Positions 32,521 through 45,645 of a DNA stretch of 64,000 nt are shown here, piece by piece. The translations under genes were made by a program, and so were the position numbers. Source of the DNA: Williamsoniiplasma lucivorax ATCC 49196. GTDB lineage: Bacteria; Bacillota_I; Bacilli_A; Mycoplasmatales; Mycoplasmataceae. Numbering within the stretch: the stretch's first letter is position 1; the number at the start of each line of letters is the position of its first letter. The stretch spans positions 36,526-100,525 of the forward strand of contig NZ_JADH01000003.1 of assembly GCF_000518285.1 (NCBI RefSeq), written 5' to 3'. A model generated the notes under the pieces. That model saw nothing but the letters and a program-made list of their open reading frames with translations. It had not been told where the DNA came from and made no database searches.

Positions 32521-33290
32521 TATGTTAATTGAAAGTAAAATTGCACTTTATAACGGTAGTCATAAACATTTGATGTAAAGTGCAACTTGCCATCTCCTCC
32601 TATTTTATAAGTTGTTGTTTGTTGGTAATACTCGGGATTACTTTTAATTGCTTGGGAATAAAAAGCATCTAAAGCATCTGACTTATTTTCTTCAGTCACA
32701 TTAATTTTAGCACCAACGAATGGTCCTTGTTCGACGTTTAATGGTTTAATTTCAATTCCCATATTAACCACAAAAGCATTAGTCTCTGGTCGATACAAGA
32801 GTAAATCAGCGCCTTGTTCACTTGCTTCACGCACTCAATTTTGTCCATTTCAACTAGTTACTTTAGGAGCGTTTGTTTTATTTAAGTTAAAAATTGTAAA
32901 TCCCAAATTTTCAGCTAAAGCTTGGGCTGTAAACTTATCTTTATCTTCGATGGGGGGTAATTTTTGATTAGCTGATAAATTAAACGTTTCTAACAAGACG
33001 GCAATAAAAGGTAGTGTTTTTCTTGTGTAATCATTTTCAATCAAGTCTAAAATTGAATCAATTTTTCCGTGAGCTATGCTTTGTTTTAAACCTGTGACAA
33101 AGTGTTTTTTATACTCATTGGCATCAACAACATCAGACCCTCAATTTGTAATATCATAGACATTTTTATGAGCCATTTTAATTGGGTGATTCGCTAAGGA
33201 ATCAATGGGACGTGCAGTACAACTGACAACAGTTGCAGTTGTCATGACGATTGCCCCAACCCCGCTAAAAAATGTTAAAAATTTTTTCAT
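32520..33290 (-). CDS. Lipoprotein in the lac operon, 256 aa
   Basis: A signal peptide with lipobox (MKKFLTFFSGVGAIVMTTATVVSC) is followed by a ~230-residue surface domain. The start is ATG 33288-33290 behind AAAGGAG. It lies between lacF and lacA with a TAATG overlap to lacA, so it is expressed with lactose uptake. A role in sugar capture or as a glycan-binding or hydrolytic protein is possible, but I see no known domain. Confidence 0.8.
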
Positions 33291-33303
33291 CGATTTCTCC
33301 TTT

Positions 33304-33612
33304 CTATTTTTTATAAATATCAATTAATGTATAAATTAAATCCTTTAATAAAACAGTTGTCATCAAATGATCTTGACCATGAATCATAATCATTGTCACA
33401 TCTGAATACTTGCCTTGTGCTTCAGTTTGAAGTAATTCTGTTTGTGCTTTGTGTGCTTCAATTAACATTTGATTACCTTCACTGATCAATTGCTCAACTT
33501 CATTTCATTGGCCTTGTTTAGCTTTTTTTAAAGCAATCAAATAATTGCTACGAGCATCTCCAGAATATCCAACTAAGACCATGCCTTTTTGGCTCATTTC
33601 TTTTTTTGTCAT
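33304..33612 (-). CDS. lacF: PTS lactose EIIA
   Basis: A 102-residue EIIA of the lactose/cellobiose family with VLVGYSGDARSNYLIALKKAK and MIMIHGQDHLMTT, where the second His is the phosphorylated one. It is the phosphate donor to the EIIB domain of LacE upstream. It could also serve a cellobiose-type system, but lacA and lacB next door favour lactose or galactose. Ribosome binding site AGGA. Confidence 0.92.
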
Positions 33613-33620
33613 TATTTTTC

Positions 33621-34115
33621 CTATCTATTTTTTAATTCAAATTCACCCATTGCAAAATGTTTATGACTTCTGGAAAGTACAATGGCATATATGATGTTAT
33701 TGGCACCAACAATAATGGGGATAAAAACATAAACTAGAATTTGTTCCACAGAAATCACCATCCCACTAGTTGCTACAGTCAAAATATAAACTAGGGGGAT
33801 GGTGATTGCTGCCATCATTGGTACAACAATAATTCATAACCATTTATATCATGCCAGTGCTTGCATCCAATGACTTTCAAAATCCTGGGGATGAGTGGTT
33901 AGATAAGGATATTTAGTTTTTTTGAATGATGTCATAATTAAGTAAAATGCTCAAAAAATAGCAAAATCTAAAGCTGTTAAAATGGAAACATCTGTTTGTC
34001 ATGATCAACTTTTTGCACTTTTAGCCAGAATGCCTAAAAGTGCAACACCAACCACAATAATTAAGGTAATCAAGCCTCAATAAAAATTAATTAATCTCCT
34101 AGTTTTAATATTCAT
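33621..34115 (-). CDS. Membrane protein in the lac operon, 164 aa
   Basis: Four membrane segments, with several UGA-coded Trp residues (WGLITLIIVVGVALLGIL, ILTALDFAIFWAFYLIM, YKWLWIIVVPMMAAITIPLVYIL, ILVYVFIPIIVGANNIIYAIVL). It lies between lacE and lacF with gaps of under 20 bases, so it is part of the operon. No known family. Confidence 0.75.
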
Positions 34116-34130
34116 AATTTCCTTATCTTT

Positions 34131-36086
34131 TTAAATTAAATCTTTCGCTGCATCCATCACAACTTCATATGCTTTTTGTTGATCATTTGTACATTCCACA
34201 TAAGTTTTACCATTGGTGATTACAATCTTAGTTCCTGGTGTGATCGCTTTCTCAAAGTCATCAATATACATTTTGACTTGAGGAGATAAAATCACAATGT
34301 TAGCAGCTTTCATTTTTTCTAAATGTGCTCCATAAGCTGCTGAATCAATGACAAAGTTTTTCATTCCTTTGGCATTCATTGCTTTTTGAGCAGTGGCCGC
34401 AAACATTGCTGATGATCCTGCTCCATAACAAACAACTAGAACATGAATTTTTTGATCTTTTTCAAGTTGTTGGGCAACTTGGTGTGATGGTTTAGTTTTG
34501 TTTTTATGATCAAGTTTTTCTTGCATCATGCGTGCTTTTTCTACTTTTTTAAATTTACTTTTTTCTGTTTTTTCTATTTTAATATCAGCTGTAATTTCAG
34601 CACCTAAGGTTGCATAATGTTTACGTTGTTCTGGATTGTGATGAATTTTTTGACCAATACCATACCAGAGTCTCGTTCCAATTGCATAATGCAGTGGTCT
34701 TGGAATCCCTTTTTCTTCTGCTGTTTTAACTTCATCAGCCATCATCATCTTGTCATGAATCAACACAAATGGCAGATAGAAGAAAAAGTCAATCGTCACC
34801 ATGATAATTCAAAGTAAAATTGTGAGCGGATCGAAGGCGGACCCAATTAAGAGCCCAACAATTGCCGGCATACTTCATGGGACATCAGCAATTGCTGCAT
34901 TCATCCCAAGCACATCAATAAAGAATTTATAAATTAACACATTAATCACCGGCAAGATTCAAAATGGGATTAAATAAACTGGATTCAAAATCATTGGCGC
35001 ACCAAATAGTGCTGGTTCATTAACCTGGAACCAAATCGGAATGTAAGAAGCAATTCCAACTGCTTTTAATTGTTTTGATTTAGCAAAAACAATGAAAATA
35101 AACGGAATCACAAATGTGGCCCCAGTTCCTCCAAGCGTTGAAGTAAAGTCATATGAAAATTCATATGTTAAAGCTCAATGCGGATGTCCTCCTTGAGCGA
35201 GAATTGCTTGATTATCTGCTAAATTCGAATACATAAAAGGTGTTAAAAATGGACGCGTCACACTTGGTCCATGCACTCCAATAAACCAAATCATTGCCGT
35301 TAATAAAGCAATTGATGCTAAAAATCCATAACTATCTAACCCTGAAAATATTGGTTTGATCGCTTGGAATAAAGCGTCTGTAAATGAAACATTGAGTGTG
35401 CCAATAAAAATATAACCAAAACCCCAGTAAACCATGACACTTAATCCAAAAGGAATAATGTCAGCAAATGATTGTGATACTCCTTGGGGAACTGCTTTTG
35501 GTAACCTAATCGTTCAGTTATATCTGACCGGTACATAAAAAATCCATGGTAATGTTAACCCAACAATGATACTGGTTAGCATACCTTGAGCACCAAGATT
35601 AGCAATGAAAATGTTGGCAAAATTTTCAGTGGCTAAACCATCCGAATTTAAAGCAAAAGTTCCGATAACAGACATCATAAATAAGGATGATGCGCTGGCA
35701 AAAGCAACCATCATAATATTCATTTTACGGCCAGCTGGTAATTCGGCATTTAATTTGCTCGCAAGGGCTGTTGAAATTCCCATGACAAATCATAATGAGA
35801 CCAATCCCATTGTTAAAACATAAAGTCGATTTAAAACTTGTCTTACAATTAATGGATATCATGCCATATCACCTTTGATTGCTGGGGGCACTCACATAAT
35901 GATCCCAATAATTGATGAGAAAACAATAATTGGGAGGGTCACATAAAACCCTTCCATCAATGATCTTAAATATTTGTTAGCTGCCACAATTTTCAGAATG
36001 GGCACCACTTTGTTATTTAATCAATTTTCAACTTTGTTATTATTTTTATTATCTACATTTGTAGTTTGATGATTTTTCTTAGTCAT
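34131..36086 (-). CDS. lacE: PTS lactose/cellobiose EIICB
   Basis: A 651-residue fusion. The EIIC part (residues ~25-450) has many membrane segments and contains [21 protein letters not shown] and [16 protein letters not shown] stretches. A ~100-residue charged linker follows. The C-terminal EIIB (~545-651) has [17 protein letters not shown] with the phosphorylated Cys. It is longer than typical LacE (~570) because of the linker. The start is ATG 36084-36086 behind AAAGGACG. With lacF it imports lactose, or a related beta-galactoside or galactose, as the 6-phosphate. Confidence 0.9.
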
Positions 36087-36180
36087 TAATCGTCCTTTCT
36101 ACAGTTAAAGCGTTAACCATATTTTAATTTTAAAAAAGGGCACAAGAATCACAACCAATAGGTAGATAAAAACAAACAAA

Positions 36181-36202
36181 AAATGATAAAAAATTATCAT
36201 TT
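36181..36202 (-). terminator. Hairpin at the end of the lac regulator gene
   Basis: Stem AAATGATA/TATCATTT with a 6-base loop and T-run on the minus strand, overlapping the stop. It probably separates the regulator transcript from lacE. Confidence 0.6.
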
Positions 36203-36972
36203 TAAACACATCAAAGTTCGGTCACTAGTTCTAACTTACTTTTTTGTTCAGGAGTTAAATTGTTGTCAACAATTAACAAGTTATTTTTTGTTAATTGCAT
36301 TACCTTGGCATAACCAGCATGTTTTAATTTGGTCGAATCCATTAAAACAATCACTTGTTTTGAACGTTGCACAACCATTTGAATGACTTCGGCTTCACTT
36401 TTGTCATTGTTATAAATATGACCATCTTCTCACAAGTTAGTTCCTGTAATCACACAAAGATCAAAAGTAAGATTTCCAGCATTAGCAAATCACGATTTAT
36501 CAACAAGAGCAGCTGATGCTCCACGATATTTCCCCCCAATCAAGAATAAATGATTAATGTAGTTTGATTTCACTGCTAAATTAAAAACTTCTAATGAATT
36601 GGTAAATAATTCATAAATCGGTTTTTTTAAATTTTTAATAAATTCTTCAGTTGTCGTTCCAGCTGAAACAAAAACAGTTTTATTAATTGGGATTTTAGCA
36701 TTTGTTGCCACAGCAATTTTAGCTTTTTTATCAAGATTTAAATATTTCTTTTGATCACGTGTTTCTTCTAAATAATTATTTCTTTTTCACAACATGATCT
36801 TGCCATATTTGTTAGAAATGATTTTCTTTTCTAACAAAAAAACTAAATCTCTTCGAGCTGTTAAATTTTTGATTTCATAACTATTAGCTAATATGAAAAA
36901 TTCTTTTTGGCTCACTACTCCGCGAGATTTTATTTCATCAATATAGTTTTTAATACGTTCTGCTCTTTTCAT
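36202..36972 (-). CDS. lacR: DeoR-family regulator (LacR-like)
   Basis: A 256-residue protein with an N-terminal winged helix (KRAERIKNYIDEIKSRG ... IKNLTARRDLVFLLEKK) and a sugar-phosphate sensor domain (TVFVSAGTTTEEFIKNL, FTNSLEVFNLAV, LIGGKYRGASAALV). The start is ATG 36970-36972, one base after the stop of the preceding lipoprotein gene; an upstream ATG at 37005 lies inside that gene. Placed ahead of lacEF-lacAB, it is probably the lactose repressor. Confidence 0.88.
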
Positions 36973-36973
36973 C

Positions 36974-37774
36974 TTAAAACACCGACATTGCAAAAATAAA
37001 CCCAAGATGAATATCTAACAAACCATTAGTGGGCTGATCATTTTGATCAAGGATTGAAGAATAATAACCATCTTTAGAAACTTTTAAATCATATTTTTTA
37101 CCGTTAATTTCTTTAGTGATTGTTCTTCCACCATCTTGTTTAATAAAAATTTGCATGTTCAAAAGTGATTGAATCACTTCACTAGCTGAACCCGATTGAT
37201 TCACTCTTTTTAAACGACCTAAAAAGGTATTGGCAAATTTTTGTTTATTTGGTTTGGCATCTTGAGTTAAATATTGATCATATTCTGGAGGTTTATTTTG
37301 CATATACACAAGTGCAGCAGGATGACCGAAATAACGAACTTCGCCTTCATTATAACCAATCTCAAAATTATCTGTAATTGATTGGAGATTGGTTAAAGGG
37401 GCATTTTTATTTGTTTGCTTTTGATATCAAGCAATCATACTTGGTGCAAGATATTTTAAATTCATATATCTTGAAGATTGGTCGGGAGTGTTTGCCCCAC
37501 CTGGTCAATTTTTTTGCACTAATTCATTGACTGTTAAATAATTACCTTGGTCATCTAAAAAAGGTGTGGAATTTTTTTCATCATCTAAATAAACATTTGG
37601 TTGGCCATTAGCAATTGCTTGATATAAACGTTCATTAGTTTGAAAGATGGTTGCTTTGTCTCATTCTGATAAATCTTGACTTAAGATTTGATATTTTGAG
37701 TTGCATGAAATGGCTTGTGTGGCAAGTGTAGTGATTGCTAAAGTAGGTATTAAAAAAAGGATTGTTTTTTTCAT
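36974..37774 (-). CDS. Lipoprotein, first gene of the lac region, 266 aa
   Basis: The signal peptide MKKTILFLIPTLAITTLATQ ends in a lipobox with Cys 24 (AISC). The mature part has no recognised domain; UGA is Trp at several points. It is read from the divergent lac/aldolase region and its stop touches the lacR start. Co-expression with sugar uptake suggests a surface role in the same pathway. Confidence 0.75.
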
Positions 37775-37800
37775 AATTGTTGCATGCTCCAATTTATAAA

Positions 37801-37851
37801 TGATTTTAACAAAAGCAAAATCACTTACAATCAATTTGTTTGTTTTATAAT
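37801..37851. promoter_or_regulatory. Divergent lac/aldolase control region
   Basis: Inverted repeat TGATTTT-N9-AAAATCA (37801-37823) lies between the start of the lac lipoprotein gene and a TATAAT (37846-37851) for the aldolase gene. Arm length and spacer equal those of the agaS/DeoR repeat. It is a candidate LacR operator. Confidence 0.45.
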
Positions 37852-37879
37852 TATTTTATGAAGAGGAGGTCATTATTAG

Positions 37880-38725
37880 ATGAAGGCAAATTTAAAAGAA
37901 GAGTTAATTAAAGCAAAACAAGGGAAGTACGCTATTCCCGCATTCAATTTTGATGATTTAGAAATGCTCAAAGGAATTATTCAAGCAGCTGAAGCAGAAA
38001 AATCACCAGTTATTTTAATGAGTACAGAATCAGCTGCAAAATACATGGGATTAGAATATGTTTTTGCTATTGGTAAAGCTGCTGTCGAAAATGCTACAGT
38101 TCCAGTGATCCTCCATTGAGATCATGGATTTGATTTAGATTTAATTAAAAAGGCAGTTGATCACGGTTATACTTCTGTCATGTTGGATGCTTCCAAAGAA
38201 AGTTTTGCAGATAATGTTAAACACACTCAAGAAGTCGTAGAATATGCTCATGCCAAAGGTGTACAAGTTGAATCTGAAATTGGTCATGTTGGTGGCAAAG
38301 AAGATGATCGAGTTTCAAATAATGGTGGTTATACCAATGTTGAAGAAGCAATAAAATTTGCTGAGTTAACAAAAGTTGATGCACTCGCCATTGCTGTCGG
38401 AACTGCGCATGGTGTTTATCATGGTACACCAGTTTTACAATTTGATCTAATTAAAGAAATTAATGCGAAAGTCTCTACTCCTTTAGTTTTACATGGTTCT
38501 AGCGGGGTGCCATTACCAGATTTACAAAAAGCAATTAGTTTAGGAATTACTAAAATTAATATTGGGACTGATTTAAAAATTGCTAATGCTAATGCTTTTA
38601 GAACTTGATTAAATGAAAATCCTGATGGTTATGATGCTCGTAAATTTGGTCAGGCTGGGATTGATGCTGTGAAAGCAGAAGCAATTAAAAAAATTAGAGC
38701 TTTTGGCGCCAATAATAAAGCTTAA
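37880..38725 (+). CDS. fba: Class II fructose/tagatose-bisphosphate aldolase
   Basis: A 281-residue zinc aldolase: VPVILHWDHGFDLDLIKKA (zinc His and catalytic Asp), VQVESEIGHVGGKEDD, AVGTAHGVYHG and PLVLHGSSGVP. It splits fructose-1,6- or tagatose-1,6-bisphosphate. Being divergent from the lac operon and sharing its control region, it may serve the tagatose step where LacD normally acts, besides glycolysis. GGAGG lies ten bases before the ATG. The substrate preference (fba or gatY) cannot be read here. Confidence 0.92.
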
Positions 38726-38747
38726 TTCTTGACCAATTTCAAATGAA

Positions 38748-38814
38748 AAAATGAAAAATCGAAGTCAAAAATTGTGAGTATTTTTGCTCATAACAAGCTT
38801 CGATTTTTCATTTT
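38748..38814. terminator. Large hairpin after the aldolase gene
   Basis: A 17-bp perfect outer stem (AAAATGAAAAATCGAAG and its complement) encloses a smaller imperfect stem. It lies 22 bases after the aldolase stop. The rest up to 38989 holds only the lipoprotein promoter region. Confidence 0.8.
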
Positions 38815-38989
38815 GAAAATTTTTATCAAGCAGGTAAAAATTTCCTGATTCAAGGTAAAAATTGTGAGGTTTCCAATTAAAAAAAGAAATGGAAGAGTTT
38901 CTAAGAACTTGCAAATAATTGAAAAAAATACTAAATAATTATATATTATTTATAGATTCATTAAGAATCTGAAGGAATTAATTTAAATT

Positions 38990-41900
38990 ATGAAAAAATT
39001 GTTAACATTACTTGGTAGTGTTGGGATGGTTGCTGCGACTGCTGCAACAGTTGTTGCTTGCACCAAAGGCACACAATTGCACGACATTTTATCCCTAAAG
39101 AGTGAATTACAAAATATTTTAGATACAAAGCCATATGAAACTTGAACACAACCTGAATTACAAGGTGAGATTTTTAATACATACCCAGATTACGGCATTG
39201 TCGTAACTAACGCTGCAAAAAAAACACAAAATAAGAAAATTAATCATTGAAGATTTACAGTAGATGAAAGCAAAGCAATAAATTATCAATATCATGGAAG
39301 TATTGAATTAGAACATCATTGAATACAAAATGAAATTCAATCTATTTTTGATATTCAAAGTGATTTACAAATTATTTTAAACACCCAGAAAATAGACACA
39401 TGAGATAAAGAGAAATTAGAAAAAGCTGTTAGAGAGAAATATGAAGGCATAAAAGTCGAACCTTTAATCTCTCCGAGAGCGTGAGGTTCCGGTTTTAAAA
39501 AATGGGTTTTTATGGGTGATGGAGTACACTATACAAACAAAATTATACTCACTCATAATTTTACCCAAGATATTTCTATTGATATCTCAAATATCAAATC
39601 TGCTTTGGAAGTTGTTTTAGCGCAACGAAAATTTGCGTCTTGAACTAAAGAAGAGTTAGAAAAAGAAATTGCAACTAAATATGAAGAAGGAGCAATTAGA
39701 GTCGAAACAATAACAAGCAACAATCGCTCTTGAAATGATGAACCCCAATCACAATCTTTTAAATTTATTGGGATGGGAAATATCGAAAACAATTTTAAAT
39801 ACAATGGTTTTGTCGATATTGAACACAAATGAACTAAAAAAACAGATACAACCGAAGCTATTAACGAAAATGAAACAGTTAAGACACAATTACAAGCAAT
39901 TTTAGATGCAAGACCTGATACAGCTTGAGATGCAAAAGGATTAATGGAAGAAATTATCAATAAACACATCGAGGTAGATGGTGGAATCATTGTTGAAAAA
40001 CAACCTTCTACTCGTGCTTCTGACATTAAAGTTCATAATGATAAATATAAGTTTATTGGTAAGGGGAACATTAATAACAAATACATGTACACTGGCGAAA
40101 CTGTTTTAACACACACCTGAAATGAAAAAATTGATTCAAGTATTGATGTTGAAGAAATTGAAGATGAGTTGTATAACGTCGTAAATGATGATGCACATGC
40201 AAATATAGGTTGAACACAAGAGGAATTACAAGCAAAAATTGATAGTTTTGGGAATGAATATGAAGGAATGACAGTCATGCCTTCTGAAAAAAGTGGAATA
40301 CATCATGCAAATGCATGATTATTTACTGGGCATGGAACCATTCATAACAATTATCCTTACAAAGGAACTATTCAAATAACTCATGAATGAATGGAATTGA
40401 ATCAATCAAAATATTTAGATAAAGATGGAAAAGAACAGGAAAGTGTTTTAGGAATTATCCCAGAAGGAACTAAAGTTGTTACTAAAATTGGATGAGATAT
40501 TAATGGTCAAGCACACCAAATGCCTTCGACTATTGAAAAAGTTCCCGATAAAATCGATCCACAAATAACTAGTCTGGAAAACTTGTTTTATAGAGCCCGA
40601 AAATTTAATGATCCTAATGTATCTAATTGAGATACTTCAGCAGTAACTAATATGAGTTATACATTTTATAATGCACTTAATTTTAATCAACCACTAAATT
40701 GAAATACTGCCAATGTCAAAGATATGAGCTGAATGTTTCATACTAGTCAAGAATTTAATCAAGATCTTTCTAATTGAAAGACCGAAAGCGTAGAAGATAT
40801 GAATATGATGTTTTCTTATGCTTCTAAATTTGATGGAAATATTTCAAATTGAAAAACTAGTAATGTAACTGATATGAGTAACATGTTTGAAGAAGCAACA
40901 TCTTTCAAACAAGACTTGAATTGGGATACATCAAATGTGACTACTATGTATAGCATGTTCAAAGGAGCGTCTTCATTTAATGGTGATATTTCTCAGTGAA
41001 ATACTTCACAAGTTACAGACATGTGAGCAATGTTTAAAGGGGCGACTTCATTTAATCGAAACTTAAAAACCAATGGTGAAATTTGGGATACTTCACAAGT
41101 AACATATATGTATGAAATGTTTAGTGGGGCGACTCAATTTAATGGTGATATTTCAAATTGGAATACTTGAAATGTTGAAGGAATGACTGAAATGTTTAAA
41201 GATGCAGTTTCCTTTAATAAAAATATAAATGCTAATAAAGATAAAGATTATTGAGATACTTCCAATGTGACAAATATGAGTGGAATGTTTAAAGGGGCGA
41301 CTAAATTTGACCAAGATATTAAAGATTGAAATACTGAAGAAGTGAAAAACATGAATAGGATGTTTGAAGGTGCTATTAGATTTAATAAAACTTTAACTGG
41401 GTGAAACACCGGAAATGTAACAACTATGGCTAACATGTTTAAAGGGGCGACTAGTTTTGATTCTTTTATACAAAAATGAGACACTTCAAAAGTTGAAGAC
41501 ATGAGCGGAATGTTTAGTGGGGCGACCGCCTTTAACAAAGCACTTCTTTTTGATACATCAAGTGTGACTAATATGAGTTACATGTTTGAAGGGACGAATA
41601 AATTTGACCAAGAATTGGAATCAAACCAATCACATTGAAATACTTCAAAAGTTAAAGATATGAGCCATATGTTTGAGAATGCATTAGTATTTAAATATGG
41701 CATTTCATCGTGAAATACTTCAAATGTAACAAATATGAATTCAATGTTTAAAAATGCACGAGAATTTATTGGGGATATTTCAAAATGAAATACTTCTGCT
41801 ATAACTGATATGGGTTCTATGTTTTATGATGCGTGAAAGTTTAATCAAGACTTAAAAACTAATGGCAATAATTGAAATACTTCTCTGGTAACTGATATGT

Positions 41901-42112
41901 CATACATGTTTGGTAATGCTTATGAATTTAATCAGGATATATCAAGTTGAAGCACCTCAAAAGTAACTACAATGGAAATGATGTTTAATGGTGCTTTAAA
42001 TTTTAACAAAAATATATCTGGATGATCAGTTGACTTAGTTGAAAATTGGAAAAAATTTTCAGAAGGTTCTGCTTTAACACCAGAACACATACCTCCAAAA
42101 TTCAAAAATTAA
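38990..42112 (+). CDS. BspA-like (DUF285) surface lipoprotein, 1040 aa
   Basis: The protein is open only with UGA as Trp; dozens of TGA codons hide it under the standard code. It starts with a lipobox signal ([24 protein letters not shown]). Residues ~30-480 hold about five copies of a ~90-residue module ([38 protein letters not shown] and others). Residues ~500-1020 are about twenty ~25-residue DUF285 repeats of the type [20 protein letters not shown]. Such repeats form extended surface solenoids in mollicutes. GAAGGA lies before the ATG at long spacing. A strong terminator follows. Confidence 0.92.
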
Positions 42113-42136
42113 AGAAAAAAATAAATTACATAATGA

Positions 42137-42178
42137 AAAACCAACTTGATGAGAAAAGCTGTTCTCCAAGTTGGTTTT
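42137..42178. terminator. Terminator BspA-like gene / pyk
   Basis: Two stacked perfect stems (AAAACCAACTTG/CAAGTTGGTTTT and GAGAA/TTCTC) between convergent genes. Confidence 0.9.
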
Positions 42179-42212
42179 TAAATTAAATTGATCAAGAAGT
42201 TTTCTAGCAATC

Positions 42213-43649
42213 TTATTTAACAATGATTTCAGAAATGCCTTTGTTACGCACAACTAAAACTTTTTCACCAGTTTTAGCTCCTCATAATTTGGCAATTTCT
42301 GATAGTTCATCAAGATTTGTTTCTAAAGAATCTAAGTCTTTAGTTTTGTTCATGAAGATTGAGTGTCAAATTCCAAAAGCAGTTCATAGTCTTTCAGATT
42401 CAGAAACCCCTAAAATTGCTGTGTTAGGACGGAATTTAGAAATAGCTTTTAGCAATGCCCCAGTTCTTGATAAAACAATAGCAAAGTTATATTCTCCATT
42501 ACGTGTTTTATCAGCTAATAAACTAGCAATTTCAGCACGAGGTCCACTTGATGTTGCTTTGGCTTCGTCTAGTTGTTTTTGGTAATATCCTTTATTGTAA
42601 AATTCAATTTCAGCACGTTTGTTAATTGTTGACATTGTATTAGTAGTAATAAATGGGAAAGTTCCAGCAGCTGATTCTCCTGATAACATTGTTGAGTCTG
42701 CTCCTAATTCAGTTGCATAATAAACATCAGTTACTTCCGCACGAGTTGGGTTCGGGTTATCTGTCATTGACTCTAACATTTGTGTCGCAACAATAACAAT
42801 TTTTCCAACTTCACGACATTTACGGATAATAATTTTTTCTCAATATGGCACATCGTAATATGGAATTTCTAATCCTAAGTCACCACGAGCGATCATGATT
42901 CCATCTGATGCTTCAATAATTTCATCAATGTTATCAATTCCGGTTTGTGATTCAATTTTAGAAATGATTTGAACATCACTTCCACCATGAGCAGCTAAAA
43001 TTTCACGAATTTGGTGGACGTTTTTTGCAGTGTTCACAAATGAAGCGGCAATATAGTCAACACCTTCTTGTGCTCCAAAAATAATATCATTACGGTCTTT
43101 TTCACTCATGAATTCCATTGAGAATTCTACTCCTGGTAAATTAACACGTTTGTTATTTTTTACTTTATGAGTATTGAAAGCAGTAGCTTCAATCACTCCT
43201 GATTTTACAGCATCAACAATTAATTCTAATTTTCCATCTTCAATTAGAATTAAGTTACCTGGTTTTAAGTCTTTGCTCATATCATAAGCAACAGTCATTT
43301 CACCTTGACCACATTCTCTATTTAAGAATGAATCAGTATCAGTTAAAATAGTAATTTTTTGACCTTTAGTGAATTGTTGGATACCATCTTTAAATTTACC
43401 AACACGAATTTCAGGTCCTTTGGTATCTAATAAGATTGAAATTGGTTTTCCTAATTTTTCTCTAATTTGTTTTGCTCCTGCAATTCTGTACCCTTGTTCT
43501 TCATGGTCACCATGCGAGAAGTTTAAACGAATGGTTGTCATTCCATTCATATATAATTCTTCTAAGTCTTTTGGTTCATTGGTTGGGGGACCAATAGTAG
43601 TAATAACTTTCGTTCTTTTTAATCTTGCGTCTAAATCTTTTTTATTCAT
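42213..43649 (-). CDS. pyk: Pyruvate kinase
   Basis: The 478-residue glycolytic enzyme makes ATP and pyruvate from PEP. Motifs: KVITTIGPPTNEPKDL, TIRLNFSHGDHEEQG, SILLDTKGPEIRVG, IISKIESQTGIDNIDEI, DGIMIARGDLGLEIP and TRAEVTDVYYATELGADSTMLSGESAAG. AGGAGAAC lies before the ATG. It follows pfkA by 30 bases in the same direction, a common mollicute operon. Confidence 0.97.
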
Positions 43650-43679
43650 TTTGTTCTCCTAATTTTTATATTAACATTT

Positions 43680-44678
<999 letters not shown>

Positions 44679-44774
44679 TCACTTATATAATTATATATTC
44701 TATTAACTATTTATGAAAAATAAAATAAAATACTCCAAGAAAATTAGCGAAAATAAGAAATTTTTTCAAGAAAA

Positions 44775-44808
44775 AAACTCTTGTTTTTGTGGTGAAAAAC
44801 AAGAGTTT
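44775..44808 (-). terminator. Terminator of the repeat lipoprotein
   Basis: Perfect 14-bp stem AAACTCTTGTTTTT and its complement, 6-base loop, just past the stop at 44824. Confidence 0.85.
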
Positions 44809-44823
44809 AAATTGTAATTATAA

Positions 44824-45645
44824 TTAGTTTTCTTCTTCGAAAGTTGAATCAGGGAAAGCATACATTGCATCCTCTAATTCATCAAACATCTCTTGAAGTA
44901 TCTTTGCATCTGTCAAGTGGTTTTTAACTACTGCTTGAGCTTTTATAACTATTGCTTTAAAAGCTTCAAGAGTTGGTTGATCGATTGTTGATTCACCAGC
45001 TTTAATTAACATTACGGCTTGTGAGATCATCTGATCTAATTTAGCTAAAATTTTAACTGTTCCAGATTGATTAAACTCACTAGTTGCTTTCATGATTTTT
45101 GTGATCATTGTATTAACTTCAGCAAAATCCACTGGTTCTTCATTGATGAAAATTTCTACTTCTTCAATGACTTTTACTAAGTTAGTGCGAGCTTCATTTG
45201 AAGCACCTTGTTGTTTTAAAGCATCTTGTGCATTTTGTAAACCAGTGTTTAAAACATATAATGTTTCATCTAACATAAATTTATTAATTTCATCGATTTT
45301 TGATTCTAATTGATCAAGCGCTCTTACAACCATTTGTTTATTATCAGAGTTGTTATCAACAACTTGCTGAGCATTATAAATTACATCTTGTAATTTAATA
45401 TATATTTCATGAGGCATGAATGGTTCTTTTGCAAGTTCTCTTGCAACTAAAATCATTTCTTTCAATTCACTGACAATTTTCACTGTTCCAGATTGATTAA
45501 ACTCACTAGTTGCTTTCATGATTTTTGTGATCATTGTATTAACTTCAGCAAAATCCACTGGTTCTTCATTGATGAAAATTTCTACTTCTTCAATGATTGT
45601 TGATAAGTTAGTGTAAGCTTCATTTGAAGCACCTTGTTGTTTCAA
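44824..45645 (-). pseudogene. Downstream part of the frameshifted repeat lipoprotein
   Basis: A 273-residue open frame starting in the middle of a repeat unit (MKQQGASNEAYTNLSTIIEEVEIF) with no ribosome binding site. It continues the same ~105-residue repeat family as the upstream frame: EEVEIFINEEPVDFAEVNTMI and VKIVSELKEMILVARELA recur almost identically at 45100-45200, 45400-45600 and 45830-45970. It joins the upstream frame if one A is added to the A6 run at 45658-45663. It is therefore a part of one gene, not a separate one. Confidence 0.8.

Noticed and set aside
15660..36202. The palindrome core TGATAAAAAATTATCA, present near 15670 and near 36190, as a common operator
   Set aside because: Both sit directly after genes on the minus strand and are followed by T-runs, so terminators explain them.
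39553..40278. Minus-strand frames opposite the DUF285 lipoprotein
   Set aside because: They arise because the plus-strand gene avoids certain codons; the plus frame has lipobox and clear repeats.
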